From the NCBI GenBank assembly GCA_000620185.1, contig KK211086.1, positions 345,331 through 409,330 on the forward strand: a stretch of DNA of 64,000 nt, written 5' to 3'. A program made the position numbers and the translations under genes. The notes under the pieces are model-generated. The model ran no database searches. It had not been told where the DNA came from and saw only the letters and a program-made list of their open reading frames with translations. The number at the start of each line of letters is the position of its first letter. Position 1 is the first letter of the stretch. The DNA comes from Geodermatophilaceae bacterium URHB0062 (GTDB lineage: Bacteria; Actinomycetota; Actinomycetes; Mycobacteriales; Geodermatophilaceae). Below, piece by piece: positions 31,932 through 40,445 of the stretch.

Positions 31932-32461
31932 GCGGGCCGACCGAGCTGCCGGTACCCGACACCGCCGACGTCCGCACCGGTCCGGAGGTGTCCGAGGAGC
32001 TGCTCGCCGTCCTCCCGCTGCTGGGTGAGTGGCACGGCGAGGGGCAGGCGGCGGGAGCCGGCGGGGACCACCGGTTCGGGCAGTGGATCCGCTTCAGCCA
32101 CGACGGTCGCGGATTCCTCGCCTACGAGTCGCGCACCTGGCGCCTCACCGACGACGGCACGATCGTCGGCGCCGACGCCCGCGAGTCCGGCTTCTGGCGC
32201 CCCCGCGGCCAGGACGACGTCGAGCTGCTCGTGACCAGCCCCGACGGCCTGGTCGAGCTCTACGTCGGGCAGGCGCGGACGACGACGAGCTGGGAGCTGC
32301 AGAGCGACGTCCTCGCGCGGACCCCCGACGCACCCGACGTGACGCGGGCGGTGCGCCTGTACGGCATCGTCGACGGCGCCCTGATGTACGCGATCGATCG
32401 CGCCGGGCCCGACGGGCCGCTGCGCCCCACCATGTCCGCACGACTCGAACGGATCCGATGA
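31928..32461 (+). CDS. Nitrobindin-like beta-barrel protein lacking the haem His
   Basis: 177 residues from GTG 31928. A nitrobindin/FABP-like 10-strand barrel: the family motif GxWxGxG is LLGEWHGEG (about residues 32-40), with later GFWRPR, VELYVG and the terminal ARLERI. In haem-binding nitrobindins a His sits just before the xARLxR tail; here the sequence is RPTMSARLERIR, with no His. M. tuberculosis Rv0813c, the positional counterpart, is also described as lacking it. It may bind another ligand such as a fatty acid. It overlaps the genes on both sides by 4 bp. Confidence 0.85.
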   Translation: MSGPTELPVPDTADVRTGPEVSEELLAVLPLLGEWHGEGQAAGAGGDHRFGQWIRFSHDGRGFLAYESRTWRLTDDGTIVGADARESGFWRPRGQDDVELLVTSPDGLVELYVGQARTTTSWELQSDVLARTPDAPDVTRAVRLYGIVDGALMYAIDRAGPDGPLRPTMSARLERIR

Positions 32462-34158
32462 CCACCCCCAGCGCCACGCCCCGGCAGATCGCCGACCGCT
32501 ACGTCGACGCCGTCTGCGAGCTGGACCCGATCGTCGCCACCTCGCTCGGGGCCCGCCCCGGCGACGACCGGCTGCCCGACCCGAGCCCGGCCGGGCTCGA
32601 GGCGGAGGCCGACCTGGCCCGCACGACGATGGCGGAGCTCGACGCGGCACTGGCCGCGGATCCCGCGCTGGCCGACGACCCGCTCGAGCGGGGCTGCGCG
32701 CGGCTGCTGCGGGAGCGGCTGGGTGCCGAGCTGGCCGCGCACGAGGCCGGCGAGGGGCTGCGCGCGCTGTCGAACCTGTTCAGCCCCGTGCACTCCATCC
32801 GCCAGGTCTTCTCGCTCATGCCGGCGGCCACCGAGGAGGACTGGGCCGTCATCGGCCGGCGCATGGCGCGCGTGCCGGAGGCCTACCGCGGCTTCCGGGA
32901 GTCGCTGGAGGAGGGCGCCCGCCGCGAGCTGTTCGTCGCGCCCCGCCAGGTGCGCACCGTGGTCGAGCAGCTCGACGAATGGCTGGCCGGCCCGTACTAC
33001 GCCGGCTTCGTCGCCTCCGGCCCGGAGTCGCTGCGGCCCGACCTCGACCGGGCCGCCCGCGCGGCCGACGAGGCGGTCGCCGAGATTCGCGACTACCTGC
33101 GCGACGACTACGGACCGCGCACCGAGGGGACGCCGGACGCGGTCGGACGGGAGCGGTACGCCGTCGCCGTCCGCCGTTGGACCGGCTCCGACCTCGGCGC
33201 CGGGCAGGGCCTAGAGGAGGCCTACGAGTGGGGCTGGGGCGAGCACCGGCGGATCCTCGCCGAGCAGCGGATCGAGGCCGAGAAGCTCCTGCCGGGCAGC
33301 ACTCCCATGGAGGCCATGCGCTGGCTGGGCACCAACGGCCCGGCGGTCGAGGGCGTGGAGGAGATCCGCATCCGGCTGCAGGCGATGATGGACGAGGCGA
33401 TCGCCGACCTCGACGGCACGCACTTCGACCTCGCCGAGCCCGTGCGGACGGTCGAGGCCATGATCGCGCCGCCCGGCAGCGCGGCGGCGCCCTACTACAC
33501 GCGCCCGGCGCAGGACTTCTCGCGGCCGGGCCGCACCTGGCTGCCGACGCTCGGGCGCACGCGATTCCCGCTGTGGGACCTCGTGTCGATCTGGTACCAC
33601 GAGGGCGTTCCCGGTCATCACCTGCAGCTGGCGCAGTGGGCCTACGTCTCGGGGCAGCTGTCGACCTACCAGACGTCGCTGGGCTCGGTCGGCGCCAACG
33701 TCGAGGGCTGGGCGCTCTACGCCGAGCGGCTCATGGACGAGCTGGGCTACTTCCCCGAGCCGGGCGTCCGGCTCGGTTACCTGGACGCGCAGCAGCTGCG
33801 CTCGGTGCGGGTCGTCATCGACATCGGCATGCACCTGGGCCTGCCCGTCCCGGACGACGCCGAGGGATCCCTGGCCGATCACCGCGGCCGGCCGTGGACG
33901 CCGGACCTCGCGCGGGCCTTCCTGGGCGAGAACTCCGGGGCCGACCTCGCCTTCCTCGACAGCGAGCTGGTGCGGTACCTGGGCATCCCCGGGCAGGCGA
34001 TCAGCTACAAGCTGGGGGAGCGGGCCTGGCTGGACGGCCGGGAGGCGGCGCGGCGGGCCCGCGGCGCCGACTTCGACCTCAAGGCCTGGCACATGGCCGC
34101 CCTGTCACAGGGCTCGCTCGGCCTCGACGACCTCGCCGCGGAGCTCGCCCGGCTCTGA
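32458..34158 (+). CDS. DUF885 protein (putative zinc-dependent carboxypeptidase)
   Basis: 566 residues from ATG 32458 (ATGA overlap with the previous gene). DUF885 proteins are M32-like, mostly helical, with a zinc motif: here HEGVPGHH at residues 381-388, followed by a Glu-containing helix GANVEGWALYAERLMDELG, the likely third ligand. No signal peptide is visible, so it is cytoplasmic. Length is normal. The 3' end overlaps the convergent membrane protein gene by 54 bp. Substrate peptides are unknown. Confidence 0.87.
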   Translation: MTTPSATPRQIADRYVDAVCELDPIVATSLGARPGDDRLPDPSPAGLEAEADLARTTMAELDAALAADPALADDPLERGCARLLRERLGAELAAHEAGEGLRALSNLFSPVHSIRQVFSLMPAATEEDWAVIGRRMARVPEAYRGFRESLEEGARRELFVAPRQVRTVVEQLDEWLAGPYYAGFVASGPESLRPDLDRAARAADEAVAEIRDYLRDDYGPRTEGTPDAVGRERYAVAVRRWTGSDLGAGQGLEEAYEWGWGEHRRILAEQRIEAEKLLPGSTPMEAMRWLGTNGPAVEGVEEIRIRLQAMMDEAIADLDGTHFDLAEPVRTVEAMIAPPGSAAAPYYTRPAQDFSRPGRTWLPTLGRTRFPLWDLVSIWYHEGVPGHHLQLAQWAYVSGQLSTYQTSLGSVGANVEGWALYAERLMDELGYFPEPGVRLGYLDAQQLRSVRVVIDIGMHLGLPVPDDAEGSLADHRGRPWTPDLARAFLGENSGADLAFLDSELVRYLGIPGQAISYKLGERAWLDGREAARRARGADFDLKAWHMAALSQGSLGLDDLAAELARL

Positions 34159-34887
34159 CCGGGGAACGACGAGCCCGGCGAGGGCGACCGCGACGCCCCA
34201 GGCCAGGCAGAGCAGCGACCAGGTCGCGTCGAAGCCGGCCCAGGTGGCCGGGAAGGCGTAGGACACCAGGCCGAGGTAGCCGGCGCACAGGCCGACGGGG
34301 ACGCCGAGGGATCGGCGTCCCCGCGGCCACCAGGCGGCGAGGAGCAGCAGCGTCATCAGCGCCAGGGCGAGCGCGCCCTGGACCGCGTAGTGGTCGACGC
34401 CCATCGTCACGTCCCCGATGATCACTCCGGCGTTCCGGCGGTTGGCGCGGAACATGCGTTCGGCGTGCACGAGCCACGGCACGATGCCGAGCGCCGCCAG
34501 GACGAGCAGCGGCACGTCGGGCGACCGGAGGCGCGGGCGTGCCGCTTCCCGCTGGGGCACCAGCGCGAACAGCACGCCGGCCTCGACGGCGAGCGCCGCG
34601 GCGTAGCCGAGCAGTTGCCACTCCAGCCCCGCCGCCGCGGCCAGCAGCCAGGTCACCAACGCCACGAGCAGCGTGACCTGGGCGGTCGCCGCCCGGGTGG
34701 GACGGACGGCGACGGCGAGGAACGACCCACCGACCAGCACGGTCATGAACACGCCCCAGCTCGCCTCGAGCACCACGGGCCACTCGGGGTTCCAGCTGAC
34801 CGAGAGGTCGATCAGGCCGAAGCCGGGGAAGACCAGCCAGGTCAGTGCGAAGAGGACGGCGAGGAGCCGGGCGGCGATCGTGCGCAC
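34105..34887 (-). CDS. Integral membrane protein, unknown
   Basis: 260 residues from GTG 34887. About seven hydrophobic segments with Trp-rich ends (SVSWNPEWPVVLEASWGVF, WLLAAAAGLEWQLLGYAA). It resembles uncharacterised actinobacterial membrane proteins; I see no transporter or enzyme motif. It follows a hypothetical gene by 14 bp in the same direction, so they are probably co-transcribed. The last 54 bp overlap the end of the DUF885 gene on the other strand. Confidence 0.72.
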   Translation of the reverse strand: MRTIAARLLAVLFALTWLVFPGFGLIDLSVSWNPEWPVVLEASWGVFMTVLVGGSFLAVAVRPTRAATAQVTLLVALVTWLLAAAAGLEWQLLGYAAALAVEAGVLFALVPQREAARPRLRSPDVPLLVLAALGIVPWLVHAERMFRANRRNAGVIIGDVTMGVDHYAVQGALALALMTLLLLAAWWPRGRRSLGVPVGLCAGYLGLVSYAFPATWAGFDATWSLLCLAWGVAVALAGLVVPRSEPGELRGEVVEAERAL

Positions 34888-34901
34888 CGGGGCAGCATGC
34901 C

Positions 34902-35615
34902 TCAGTCGCGCGGCGGCACCGGGTTGATCAGGTCCGCGCCGGTGTCGACGCGGTCGAGGACAGCCGACGGGACGACTTCCAGGTCCGGTGCGGCGAGCAG
35001 GCTCTCGATGCAGGCCGCGCTGCCACCCACGTACGTGCTCATCAGGTCGATGTCGGTCACGACGCACCAGGCGCGGTCGGCCGGCCACCAGATGTTCGCG
35101 CTCTGCTCCGCGGGTTCCGGCGCCAGATTCGTGGCGGCGAGCCCGACGGGACCGCGCAGCAGCCGGTACTCCCGTCCCAGGAGGACGGCATCCCGGACGG
35201 AACCGCCCTCGGCGTGCCAGCCGAAGCCGGCCCAGACGCCGAACCAGCAGTCGTCGGGTGTCGTGGTGTGCCGGCGGAGCAGCGCGGCCAGGCGCTCGGC
35301 GACGGTCACCGGCAGGTGGCCCTCCGCCGGGGAGTCGTCCCAGAGCGGCGACTGGTCGTCCTCGTGCACGAACTCCCAGCCACCGGTGATCGCGGGCCAC
35401 TGCATCAACGGGTGGGCGAGGGCGGCGTTCTCCTCCGCGACCTCGGCCCACGAGACCTCGACGTCGTCGTCTCCGACGTAGCGGATGGCGGGGTGCAGCA
35501 CGCGGGCGTAGGCGGCGAACACCGTCGGGAGGAGCCAGCCGGAGGCCGGGATCCGGGCCGGGATCCAGGCCGTAGTGGAGACGTCGGTCTCGACGGGGCG
35601 ACCGGCGGCACTCAC
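34902..35615 (-). CDS. Hypothetical protein, 237 residues
   Basis: Start GTG 35615, seven bases after a TAGGTT hexamer, which marks a leaderless start; a longer upstream frame lacks this. The protein is soluble, Trp-rich and acidic. Segments such as SGWLLPTVFAAYARVLHPA, FGVWAGFGWHAEGG and ANIWWPADRAWCVVTDIDLM are well structured, and I believe they recur in uncharacterised actinobacterial proteins. I recognise no catalytic motif. Paired with the membrane protein gene downstream. Confidence 0.7.
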   Translation of the reverse strand: MSAAGRPVETDVSTTAWIPARIPASGWLLPTVFAAYARVLHPAIRYVGDDDVEVSWAEVAEENAALAHPLMQWPAITGGWEFVHEDDQSPLWDDSPAEGHLPVTVAERLAALLRRHTTTPDDCWFGVWAGFGWHAEGGSVRDAVLLGREYRLLRGPVGLAATNLAPEPAEQSANIWWPADRAWCVVTDIDLMSTYVGGSAACIESLLAAPDLEVVPSAVLDRVDTGADLINPVPPRD

Positions 35616-35955
35616 GTCGCGGAACCTACCCCGGAGAACGGACAACCCCCGGGCTGCTCCGCGGCGCCGCCCCTGACGGGGTGGCGGCTCGCGGGCCGAC
35701 TGGACAAATGTCGGCGGCCCGGGGGTCGGGTGACTGTCCGGTTCTCGCTCGCCGCCGTACGACGGACGGGCGATCATGCCGTCGCTCAGACACGAGTCTG
35801 AACGGGCGGCCCATCTGGACGGCGGCTAGCGGACAGCCACCTCACGAGTCCTGTAGCTCAGCAAAGTTACGGACCACCTCCTCTCTCGTGTACGACGAAG
35901 GTACGTCCGGTTCCGGCGGCCCGGCAACCGGGTTTCTCAGCTGTCGGCGAACGGC
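35616..35955. other. 340-bp intergenic region
   Basis: No convincing gene. It holds the leaderless -10 (TAGGTT on the minus strand, 35623-35628) of the hypothetical gene, a TCAGAC-ACGA-GTCTGA palindrome at 35786-35801 that could be an operator, and the terminator hairpin at 35907-35931. A stretch near 35850 (TGTAGCTCAGC) recalls a tRNA D-arm but does not fold as a tRNA. Confidence 0.4.
35907..35931 (-). terminator. Hairpin after the nhaA-CBS-SLC13 operon
   Basis: Outer arms CCGGTT/AACCGG and inner arms CCGG/CCGG around a CGGC loop, with one bulged base. It begins 24 bases after the stop of the leftward transporter gene. Confidence 0.65.
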
Positions 35956-37239
35956 TCAGGCGAACGCGAAGTAGCGCAGATAGAGGTAGGGCACGCAGAG
36001 CAGCACCGTGACCGCGGTCACCACCGCCCCGTACCGGGCGAACTCCCAGAACGTGATGCGGTGACCGTTCCGCTCGGCGACCCCCAGCATGACGACGTTC
36101 GCGCTGGCCCCGATGATCGTCGCGTTGCCGCCCAGGTCCGCGCCCAGGGTGAGGGCCCACCACAGCACGTTGTCCGGGTTGCCCGTGGTCGCGCTCAGGG
36201 AGTCGACCAGCGGAGCCATCGTGGCGACGTAGGGGATGTTGTCGACGACGGCGGACAGAACCGCCGACACGCCCAGCAGCGTGAACGTGGCGGTCTGCAC
36301 GCTCCCGCCGGTTGCCTCGGTGGCCAACTCGGCGAGCCGGTCGATGACGCCGACCTGGATGAGGGCGCCGACCATGACGAACAGGCCCATGAAGAACAGC
36401 AGTGTGGGCGCCTCGACGTCGGCCAGGTAGTCGCGCGGCGGAAGGCCGCTGATCAGCACCAGGAGACCCGCGCCGAGAAGCGCCACGGTGGCCGGCGCCG
36501 TCCCTGTGGTGGCGCTGACGACGAAGCCGATCAGGACCGCCAGGAGCACCAGACCGGACTTGATCAGCAGGCGGCGGTCGGAGATGGCCTCGCGCTCGTC
36601 GAGCTCCATCACCTCGGTCGCCCGCCGGGGGTCGTAGGCGAACTGCTTGCGGAACATCACCCGGCAGAGCAGGAGCAGCGCCCCGAGGAGGAGGACGACG
36701 ATCGGAGTCACGTGGACCAGGAAGTCGTTGAAGGTCAGCTCGCCGCGGCCGGCGATGATGATGTTGGGCGGGTCCCCGATGAGGGTGGCCGTGCCGCCGA
36801 TGTTCGACGCGAAGACCTCGGCGAGGAGAAACGGCACCGGTCTCACGCCGATGCGGTCGCAGACCAGCAGGGTGACCGGGGCGATGAGCAGCACCGTGGT
36901 CACGTTGTCCAGGGCGGCCGAGGCCACGGCCGTGATCAGCACCAGCAGCACCATGACCCGGAACGGGCGCCCGCCGGCCTTCTTCACGGCTGTGATCGCG
37001 ACGTACTCGAAGATCCCGGTCTTGCTCAGGACACCGACGATGATCATCATCCCGAGCAGCAGGAAGATGACTTCCCAGTCGACGCCGGTCTCGCGTTCGT
37101 GGAACGCCTGCTCGAAGTCGAGCACGCCCGCGGCGAGCATCAGCCCCGCACCGCCGAGCGCCACCTTGACCCGGTGGACCTTCTCGGACGCGATCAGGGC
37201 GTAGGCGATCCCGAAGACCGCGACGGCGAAGACCGTCAT
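35956..37239 (-). CDS. ArsB/NhaD (SLC13-type) anion or Na+/H+ transporter
   Basis: 427 residues and about 11 TM helices in two related halves, as in the ion transporter superfamily that includes ArsB, the P-protein and NhaD. The paired re-entrant motifs are ALDNVTTVLLIAPVT and SAVVDNIPYVATMAPLV; ASNIGGTATLIGDPPNIII and GADLGGNATIIGASANVV are the second pair. It is followed in the operon's other direction by nhaA and a CBS protein, so Na+/H+ exchange is more likely than arsenite export; no ars genes are near. ATGA overlap with the CBS gene. Confidence 0.85.
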   Translation of the reverse strand: MTVFAVAVFGIAYALIASEKVHRVKVALGGAGLMLAAGVLDFEQAFHERETGVDWEVIFLLLGMMIIVGVLSKTGIFEYVAITAVKKAGGRPFRVMVLLVLITAVASAALDNVTTVLLIAPVTLLVCDRIGVRPVPFLLAEVFASNIGGTATLIGDPPNIIIAGRGELTFNDFLVHVTPIVVLLLGALLLLCRVMFRKQFAYDPRRATEVMELDEREAISDRRLLIKSGLVLLAVLIGFVVSATTGTAPATVALLGAGLLVLISGLPPRDYLADVEAPTLLFFMGLFVMVGALIQVGVIDRLAELATEATGGSVQTATFTLLGVSAVLSAVVDNIPYVATMAPLVDSLSATTGNPDNVLWWALTLGADLGGNATIIGASANVVMLGVAERNGHRITFWEFARYGAVVTAVTVLLCVPYLYLRYFAFA

Positions 37240-37691
37240 CCGGGGCGGGCCGGGAGCAGCACGTCCAGGAGCCGGGGCAGGGTGATGCAGCCGAGCAGGA
37301 GGTCGTTCTCGACGACGGCGACCAGAGGACTGTGGGTGCGGGCCATCATCGCGGCCAGTTCGAGCACGGTGTCGTCGGGGTCGGCGACCGCGAGTTCCAC
37401 GTCCGGGGGGTCGGGGAGAAGGTCCCGCACCCGACGACCGGACAGCTCGCCGAGGAGCCGTTCGGCGGCCCGCTCGCCGATGACGCGTGCCAGCGCGGCG
37501 TCGTCCTGCACGTAGCGGGGGATCACGAAGCGCAGCACCTGGGACCCGGGGAGGATCCGGGTCGGCCGGCCGCTGGGTTCGCAGACGACGATGCCGGGCA
37601 GGCGCTCCTCGGCCATCAGCCGGACCGCGTCGAGCGCGTCGTCGTCCATCCCGATCGACGGAAAGGGGACGGCGAGGTCGCGGGCGATCAC
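37236..37691 (-). CDS. CBS-domain pair protein
   Basis: 151 residues, two CBS motifs (about 8-60 and 90-148: LPGIVVCEPSGRPTRILPGS and MARTHSPLVAVVENDLLLGC), forming one Bateman module, which usually senses adenine nucleotides or c-di-AMP. It overlaps the transporter start by 4 bp and follows nhaA by 34 bp. The position between two cation/proton antiporter genes suggests it gates one of them according to a nucleotide signal. This is inference from context. Confidence 0.85.
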   Translation of the reverse strand: MIARDLAVPFPSIGMDDDALDAVRLMAEERLPGIVVCEPSGRPTRILPGSQVLRFVIPRYVQDDAALARVIGERAAERLLGELSGRRVRDLLPDPPDVELAVADPDDTVLELAAMMARTHSPLVAVVENDLLLGCITLPRLLDVLLPARPG

Positions 37692-37725
37692 GCCGGCACG
37701 CCAGCGACGACCAGGTCGGAGGACA

Positions 37726-39030
37726 TCATTCCGGGAGCCTGCCCCGCTGGTAGACGTCGGGCACGCCGTCGTGATCGGCGTCCCGCCGTTCCTCCTCCTC
37801 GATGCGTTCGTACCGCCGGTTCCGCAGTCGCAGCAGGATCCCGGCGAGCAGGGCGGCGGTCAGCGTGCCCACCAGTACACCGACCTTCGAGTGCTCGTCG
37901 CGAAGCGAGCCCGAACCGAAGGCGAGCTCGCCGATCAGCAGGGAGACGGTGAACCCGATTCCACCGAGGAGGGACAGGCCGACCACGTCGGCCCACTCGA
38001 GGTCCTCGGCCAGCCGCGCGCGGGTGAACCGGGCGACGAGCCACGTCGCCGCGGTGATGCCGATCGCCTTGCCGGCCACGAGTCCGATGGCGATGCCTAT
38101 CGCCACCCTGTCGGAGAGGGCGGCGCCGAGCCCCGTCAACCCGCCGACCGTCACGCCGGCGGAGAGGAACGCGAACACGGGAACGGCCACGCCGGCGGAG
38201 AGCGGCCGGAAGAGGTGCTCGAAGTGCTCCGCCATCCCCGGTCCGGCGTCGGGGCCGCCGGCCGCCTCGCTGCGCACGACCGGGACCGTGAAGGCGAGCA
38301 GGACGCCCGCGACCGTGGCATGGACGCCCGACGCGTGCACGAGGAGCCAGGTCAGCAGGGCGAGCGGCAGCAGCACCCACCAGGACCGGACGCGCTTCTG
38401 CACGAGGACGCCGAACAGAGCGAGCGGCAGCAGGGCCAGCAGCAGCGGGACGACGGCGAGCGAGGCTGAGTAGAAGATCGCGATCACCACGATCGCGAGC
38501 AGATCGTCGACCACCGCGAGGGTCAGCAGGAAGGTGCGCAGGGCGCTCGGCAAGTGGGTGCTGATCACCGCCAGCACGGCGAGCGCGAACGCGATGTCGG
38601 TCGCCGACGGGATGGCCCAGCCGCCGAGCGCACCGTTCCCACCGAGGTTGACGACGACGTAGAGCAGGGCCGGCACCGCCATGCCCCCGACGGCGGCGGC
38701 CACGGGCAGCGCCGCCTTGCTCGGGTCGCGCAGGTCCCCGGCGACGAACTCGCGCTTGAGCTCCAGCCCGGCGACGAAGAAGAAGATCGCCAGCAGCCCG
38801 TCGGAGGCCCACGTGCCGAGGGACAGGTTCAGGTGCAACGACGCGGGACCGATCCGGGTGTCCCGCAGCGTGGCGTAGGACTCGTGCCACGGGGAGTTGG
38901 CCCAGGCGAGTGCCAACACGGCGGCCAGGAGCAGCAGCCCGCCGCCGACGGTCTCCTTGCGGAGCACGCCGGTGATCCGGCGGGCCTCGTGCAGGGATCC
39001 ACGGGCGAACAGGCGGACCGGGGTGGTCAT
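37726..39030 (-). CDS. nhaA: Na+/H+ antiporter NhaA
   Basis: 434 residues, 12 TM helices. The Na+-site aspartates are in the TM5 motif [19 protein letters not shown], and TM4 has [13 protein letters not shown]. The beta-hairpin-like [11 protein letters not shown] segment is present. It is somewhat longer than E. coli NhaA because of an Arg-rich, acidic cytoplasmic tail ([20 protein letters not shown]), whose DxDxDGxxD pattern recalls an EF-hand-type calcium loop. First gene of the nhaA-CBS-SLC13 operon; removes Na+ in exchange for H+. Confidence 0.95.
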   Translation of the reverse strand: MTTPVRLFARGSLHEARRITGVLRKETVGGGLLLLAAVLALAWANSPWHESYATLRDTRIGPASLHLNLSLGTWASDGLLAIFFFVAGLELKREFVAGDLRDPSKAALPVAAAVGGMAVPALLYVVVNLGGNGALGGWAIPSATDIAFALAVLAVISTHLPSALRTFLLTLAVVDDLLAIVVIAIFYSASLAVVPLLLALLPLALFGVLVQKRVRSWWVLLPLALLTWLLVHASGVHATVAGVLLAFTVPVVRSEAAGGPDAGPGMAEHFEHLFRPLSAGVAVPVFAFLSAGVTVGGLTGLGAALSDRVAIGIAIGLVAGKAIGITAATWLVARFTRARLAEDLEWADVVGLSLLGGIGFTVSLLIGELAFGSGSLRDEHSKVGVLVGTLTAALLAGILLRLRNRRYERIEEEERRDADHDGVPDVYQRGRLPE

Positions 39031-39099
39031 GGTGCGTCTCGTTTCAGCGGGTCGGGTGGGACGTTGCCGACCAGACTTCCCGGCGCACCGCCGCTCAGG

Positions 39100-39948
39100 T
39101 TACCGGGCGAGCAGCCCCCGGACCCGGCCCGAGAGGCCGGAGTCGCCGCGCGCGACGCCGTCCAGGGTGTGCACGGTGGCCGCGCCCCGGACGCCGGAGA
39201 GCAGCCACACCGCGTCGGCGGCGTGCAGGTCGGCGACCGTGCCGCGGGTGGTGGCGGTCGGCCAGCCGTCGTCCGCGGCCCGCGCGAAGAGCCGGGCCGC
39301 GGTGGTGCCGGCGAGGATCCCGGTCTCCAGCGGCGGGGTCTGCAGGATGCCGTCCGCGGCCCAGACGACGGTCGACGTCGGCCCCTCGAGCAGCTGGCCC
39401 TCCAGCGACGTGAAGACGACGTCGTCGGCGCCGTGCGCCGCGGCGTGCCGCTGGGCGGCCATGTTGACCGCGTAGGAGAGGGTCTTGGCCCCACCGAGCA
39501 GCCAGGGAGCGCCGGCGCGGAAGTCCGCCGCCACACCCAGACCGAGCGAGAGCACCGAGATGCCCTCGGCGCGCTGGCGCACGGTCTCGGCCGGGACGGC
39601 GGCGAGCAGGGCCAGCGCGGTCTCCGGCGCGCCCCCGCCCGCGCCGCGGGTGAGGAACAGCCGGATGACGCCCTCGACGTCGGCCGGCCAGTCGCTTCCC
39701 GCCGCGTCGAGGAGGGCCCGCCAGACGGCCTCCCCGGGGTCGGTCAGCTGGAGCAGCGCCGCGGAGCGGGCCAGCCGTGCCAGGTGCGCGGCCAGATGGG
39801 GCGCCGTGCCGCCGATCACCGCGACCGACTCGAAGACGCCGTCCCCGCGGACCAGGCCCTGGTCGAGGGCCGTGATGACGGGCTCGTCGGCCGGGACGCG
39901 CACCGCGGCTCCGCCTCGCCACACGGCCACCGCACGCAGATCGCTCAC
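39100..39948 (-). CDS. Class IV aminotransferase-fold protein, aminodeoxychorismate lyase-like
   Basis: 282 residues from GTG 39948. Fold-type IV PLP enzyme: early GLVRGDGVFESVAV motif (phosphate side), the PLP Lys in LLGGAKTLSYAVNMAAQRHA, and the cofactor Glu in DVVFTSLEGQLLEGPTSTVVW. This last segment fits 4-amino-4-deoxychorismate lyase (PabC), which makes p-aminobenzoate for folate, but branched-chain or D-amino acid aminotransferases share it. It is divergent from the Fur gene and YgfZ (a folate-dependent protein), supporting PabC; M. tuberculosis Rv0812 has the same neighbour. Confidence 0.8.
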   Translation of the reverse strand: MSDLRAVAVWRGGAAVRVPADEPVITALDQGLVRGDGVFESVAVIGGTAPHLAAHLARLARSAALLQLTDPGEAVWRALLDAAGSDWPADVEGVIRLFLTRGAGGGAPETALALLAAVPAETVRQRAEGISVLSLGLGVAADFRAGAPWLLGGAKTLSYAVNMAAQRHAAAHGADDVVFTSLEGQLLEGPTSTVVWAADGILQTPPLETGILAGTTAARLFARAADDGWPTATTRGTVADLHAADAVWLLSGVRGAATVHTLDGVARGDSGLSGRVRGLLAR

Positions 39949-39974
39949 GCGCCCAGCCTGCCCGACGGCGGGCC

Positions 39975-39980
39975 TAGGCT
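39975..39980 (+). promoter_or_regulatory. Candidate -10 element for the Fur-family gene
   Basis: TAGGCT, CGACGC, then ATG 39987: the leaderless arrangement. The divergent PabC-like gene starts 26 bp upstream on the other strand, so the two promoters overlap. Confidence 0.6.
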
Positions 39981-39986
39981 CGACGC

Positions 39987-40445
39987 ATGGGTACCGAGTC
40001 CGGCGCCGCGCCGCTGGCCGAGCGCCTACGAGCGCACGGTCTGCGGCTGACCGCCCAGCGACAGCGCGTGCTCGCGGCCGTCGGCGCCCTGGACCACGCG
40101 ACCCCCGAGGCGATCGGCGCGCGCCTGCGCGAGGAGGCCGGCCCCGGGGGTGCCGCGCCCGACACCTCGACCGTCTACCGCACGCTGGAGGTGCTGGAGC
40201 GCCTCGGCCTGGTCTGGCACACGCACCTGGGCAAGGGCGCGCCGGTCTACCACGCCGCCGAGCACCCGCATCTCCACGTCGTCTGCTCGTCGTGCGGCGA
40301 GATCGCCTCGGCCGATCCCGAGCTGCTGGCCGGGGCGGCGGAACGTCTTGCGGCGGAACTGGGTTTCACGGTCGACGTCGGTCACGTCGCCCTCTCCGGG
40401 ACGTGCCGCGCGTGCCGCGAACGAGCCGGATCGGAGTCCACATGA
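39987..40445 (+). CDS. Fur-family metal-responsive regulator
   Basis: 152 residues. The N-terminal winged helix has GLRLTAQRQRVLAAVGALDH and DTSTVYRTLEVLERLGLV. The metal site is HPHLHVVCSSCGE, with the structural zinc pairs CSSC and CRAC both present, so it should hold a structural Zn. The exact metal (Fe, Zn, Ni or peroxide sensing) cannot be decided. It overlaps ygfZ by 4 bp (ATGA), an arrangement that links it to Fe-S protein maintenance. Confidence 0.9.
   Translation: MGTESGAAPLAERLRAHGLRLTAQRQRVLAAVGALDHATPEAIGARLREEAGPGGAAPDTSTVYRTLEVLERLGLVWHTHLGKGAPVYHAAEHPHLHVVCSSCGEIASADPELLAGAAERLAAELGFTVDVGHVALSGTCRACRERAGSEST

Noticed and set aside
35840-35935. tRNA-like TGTAGCTCAGC with later GGTTCC
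   Set aside because: No 7-bp acceptor stem, no proper T-arm sequence and no anticodon stem can be formed; the similarity is limited to the D-arm stretch.
35681-35974. 97-codon rightward frame in the 340-bp spacer
   Set aside because: Composition is Arg/Ser/Thr-rich without similarity, it has no ribosome-binding site or -10 element, and it runs into the transporter gene on the other strand.
35956-37239. Arsenite efflux (ArsB) as the specific function
   Set aside because: No arsR, arsC or other ars gene is nearby and the operon contains nhaA; a cation/proton or anion role is more likely.
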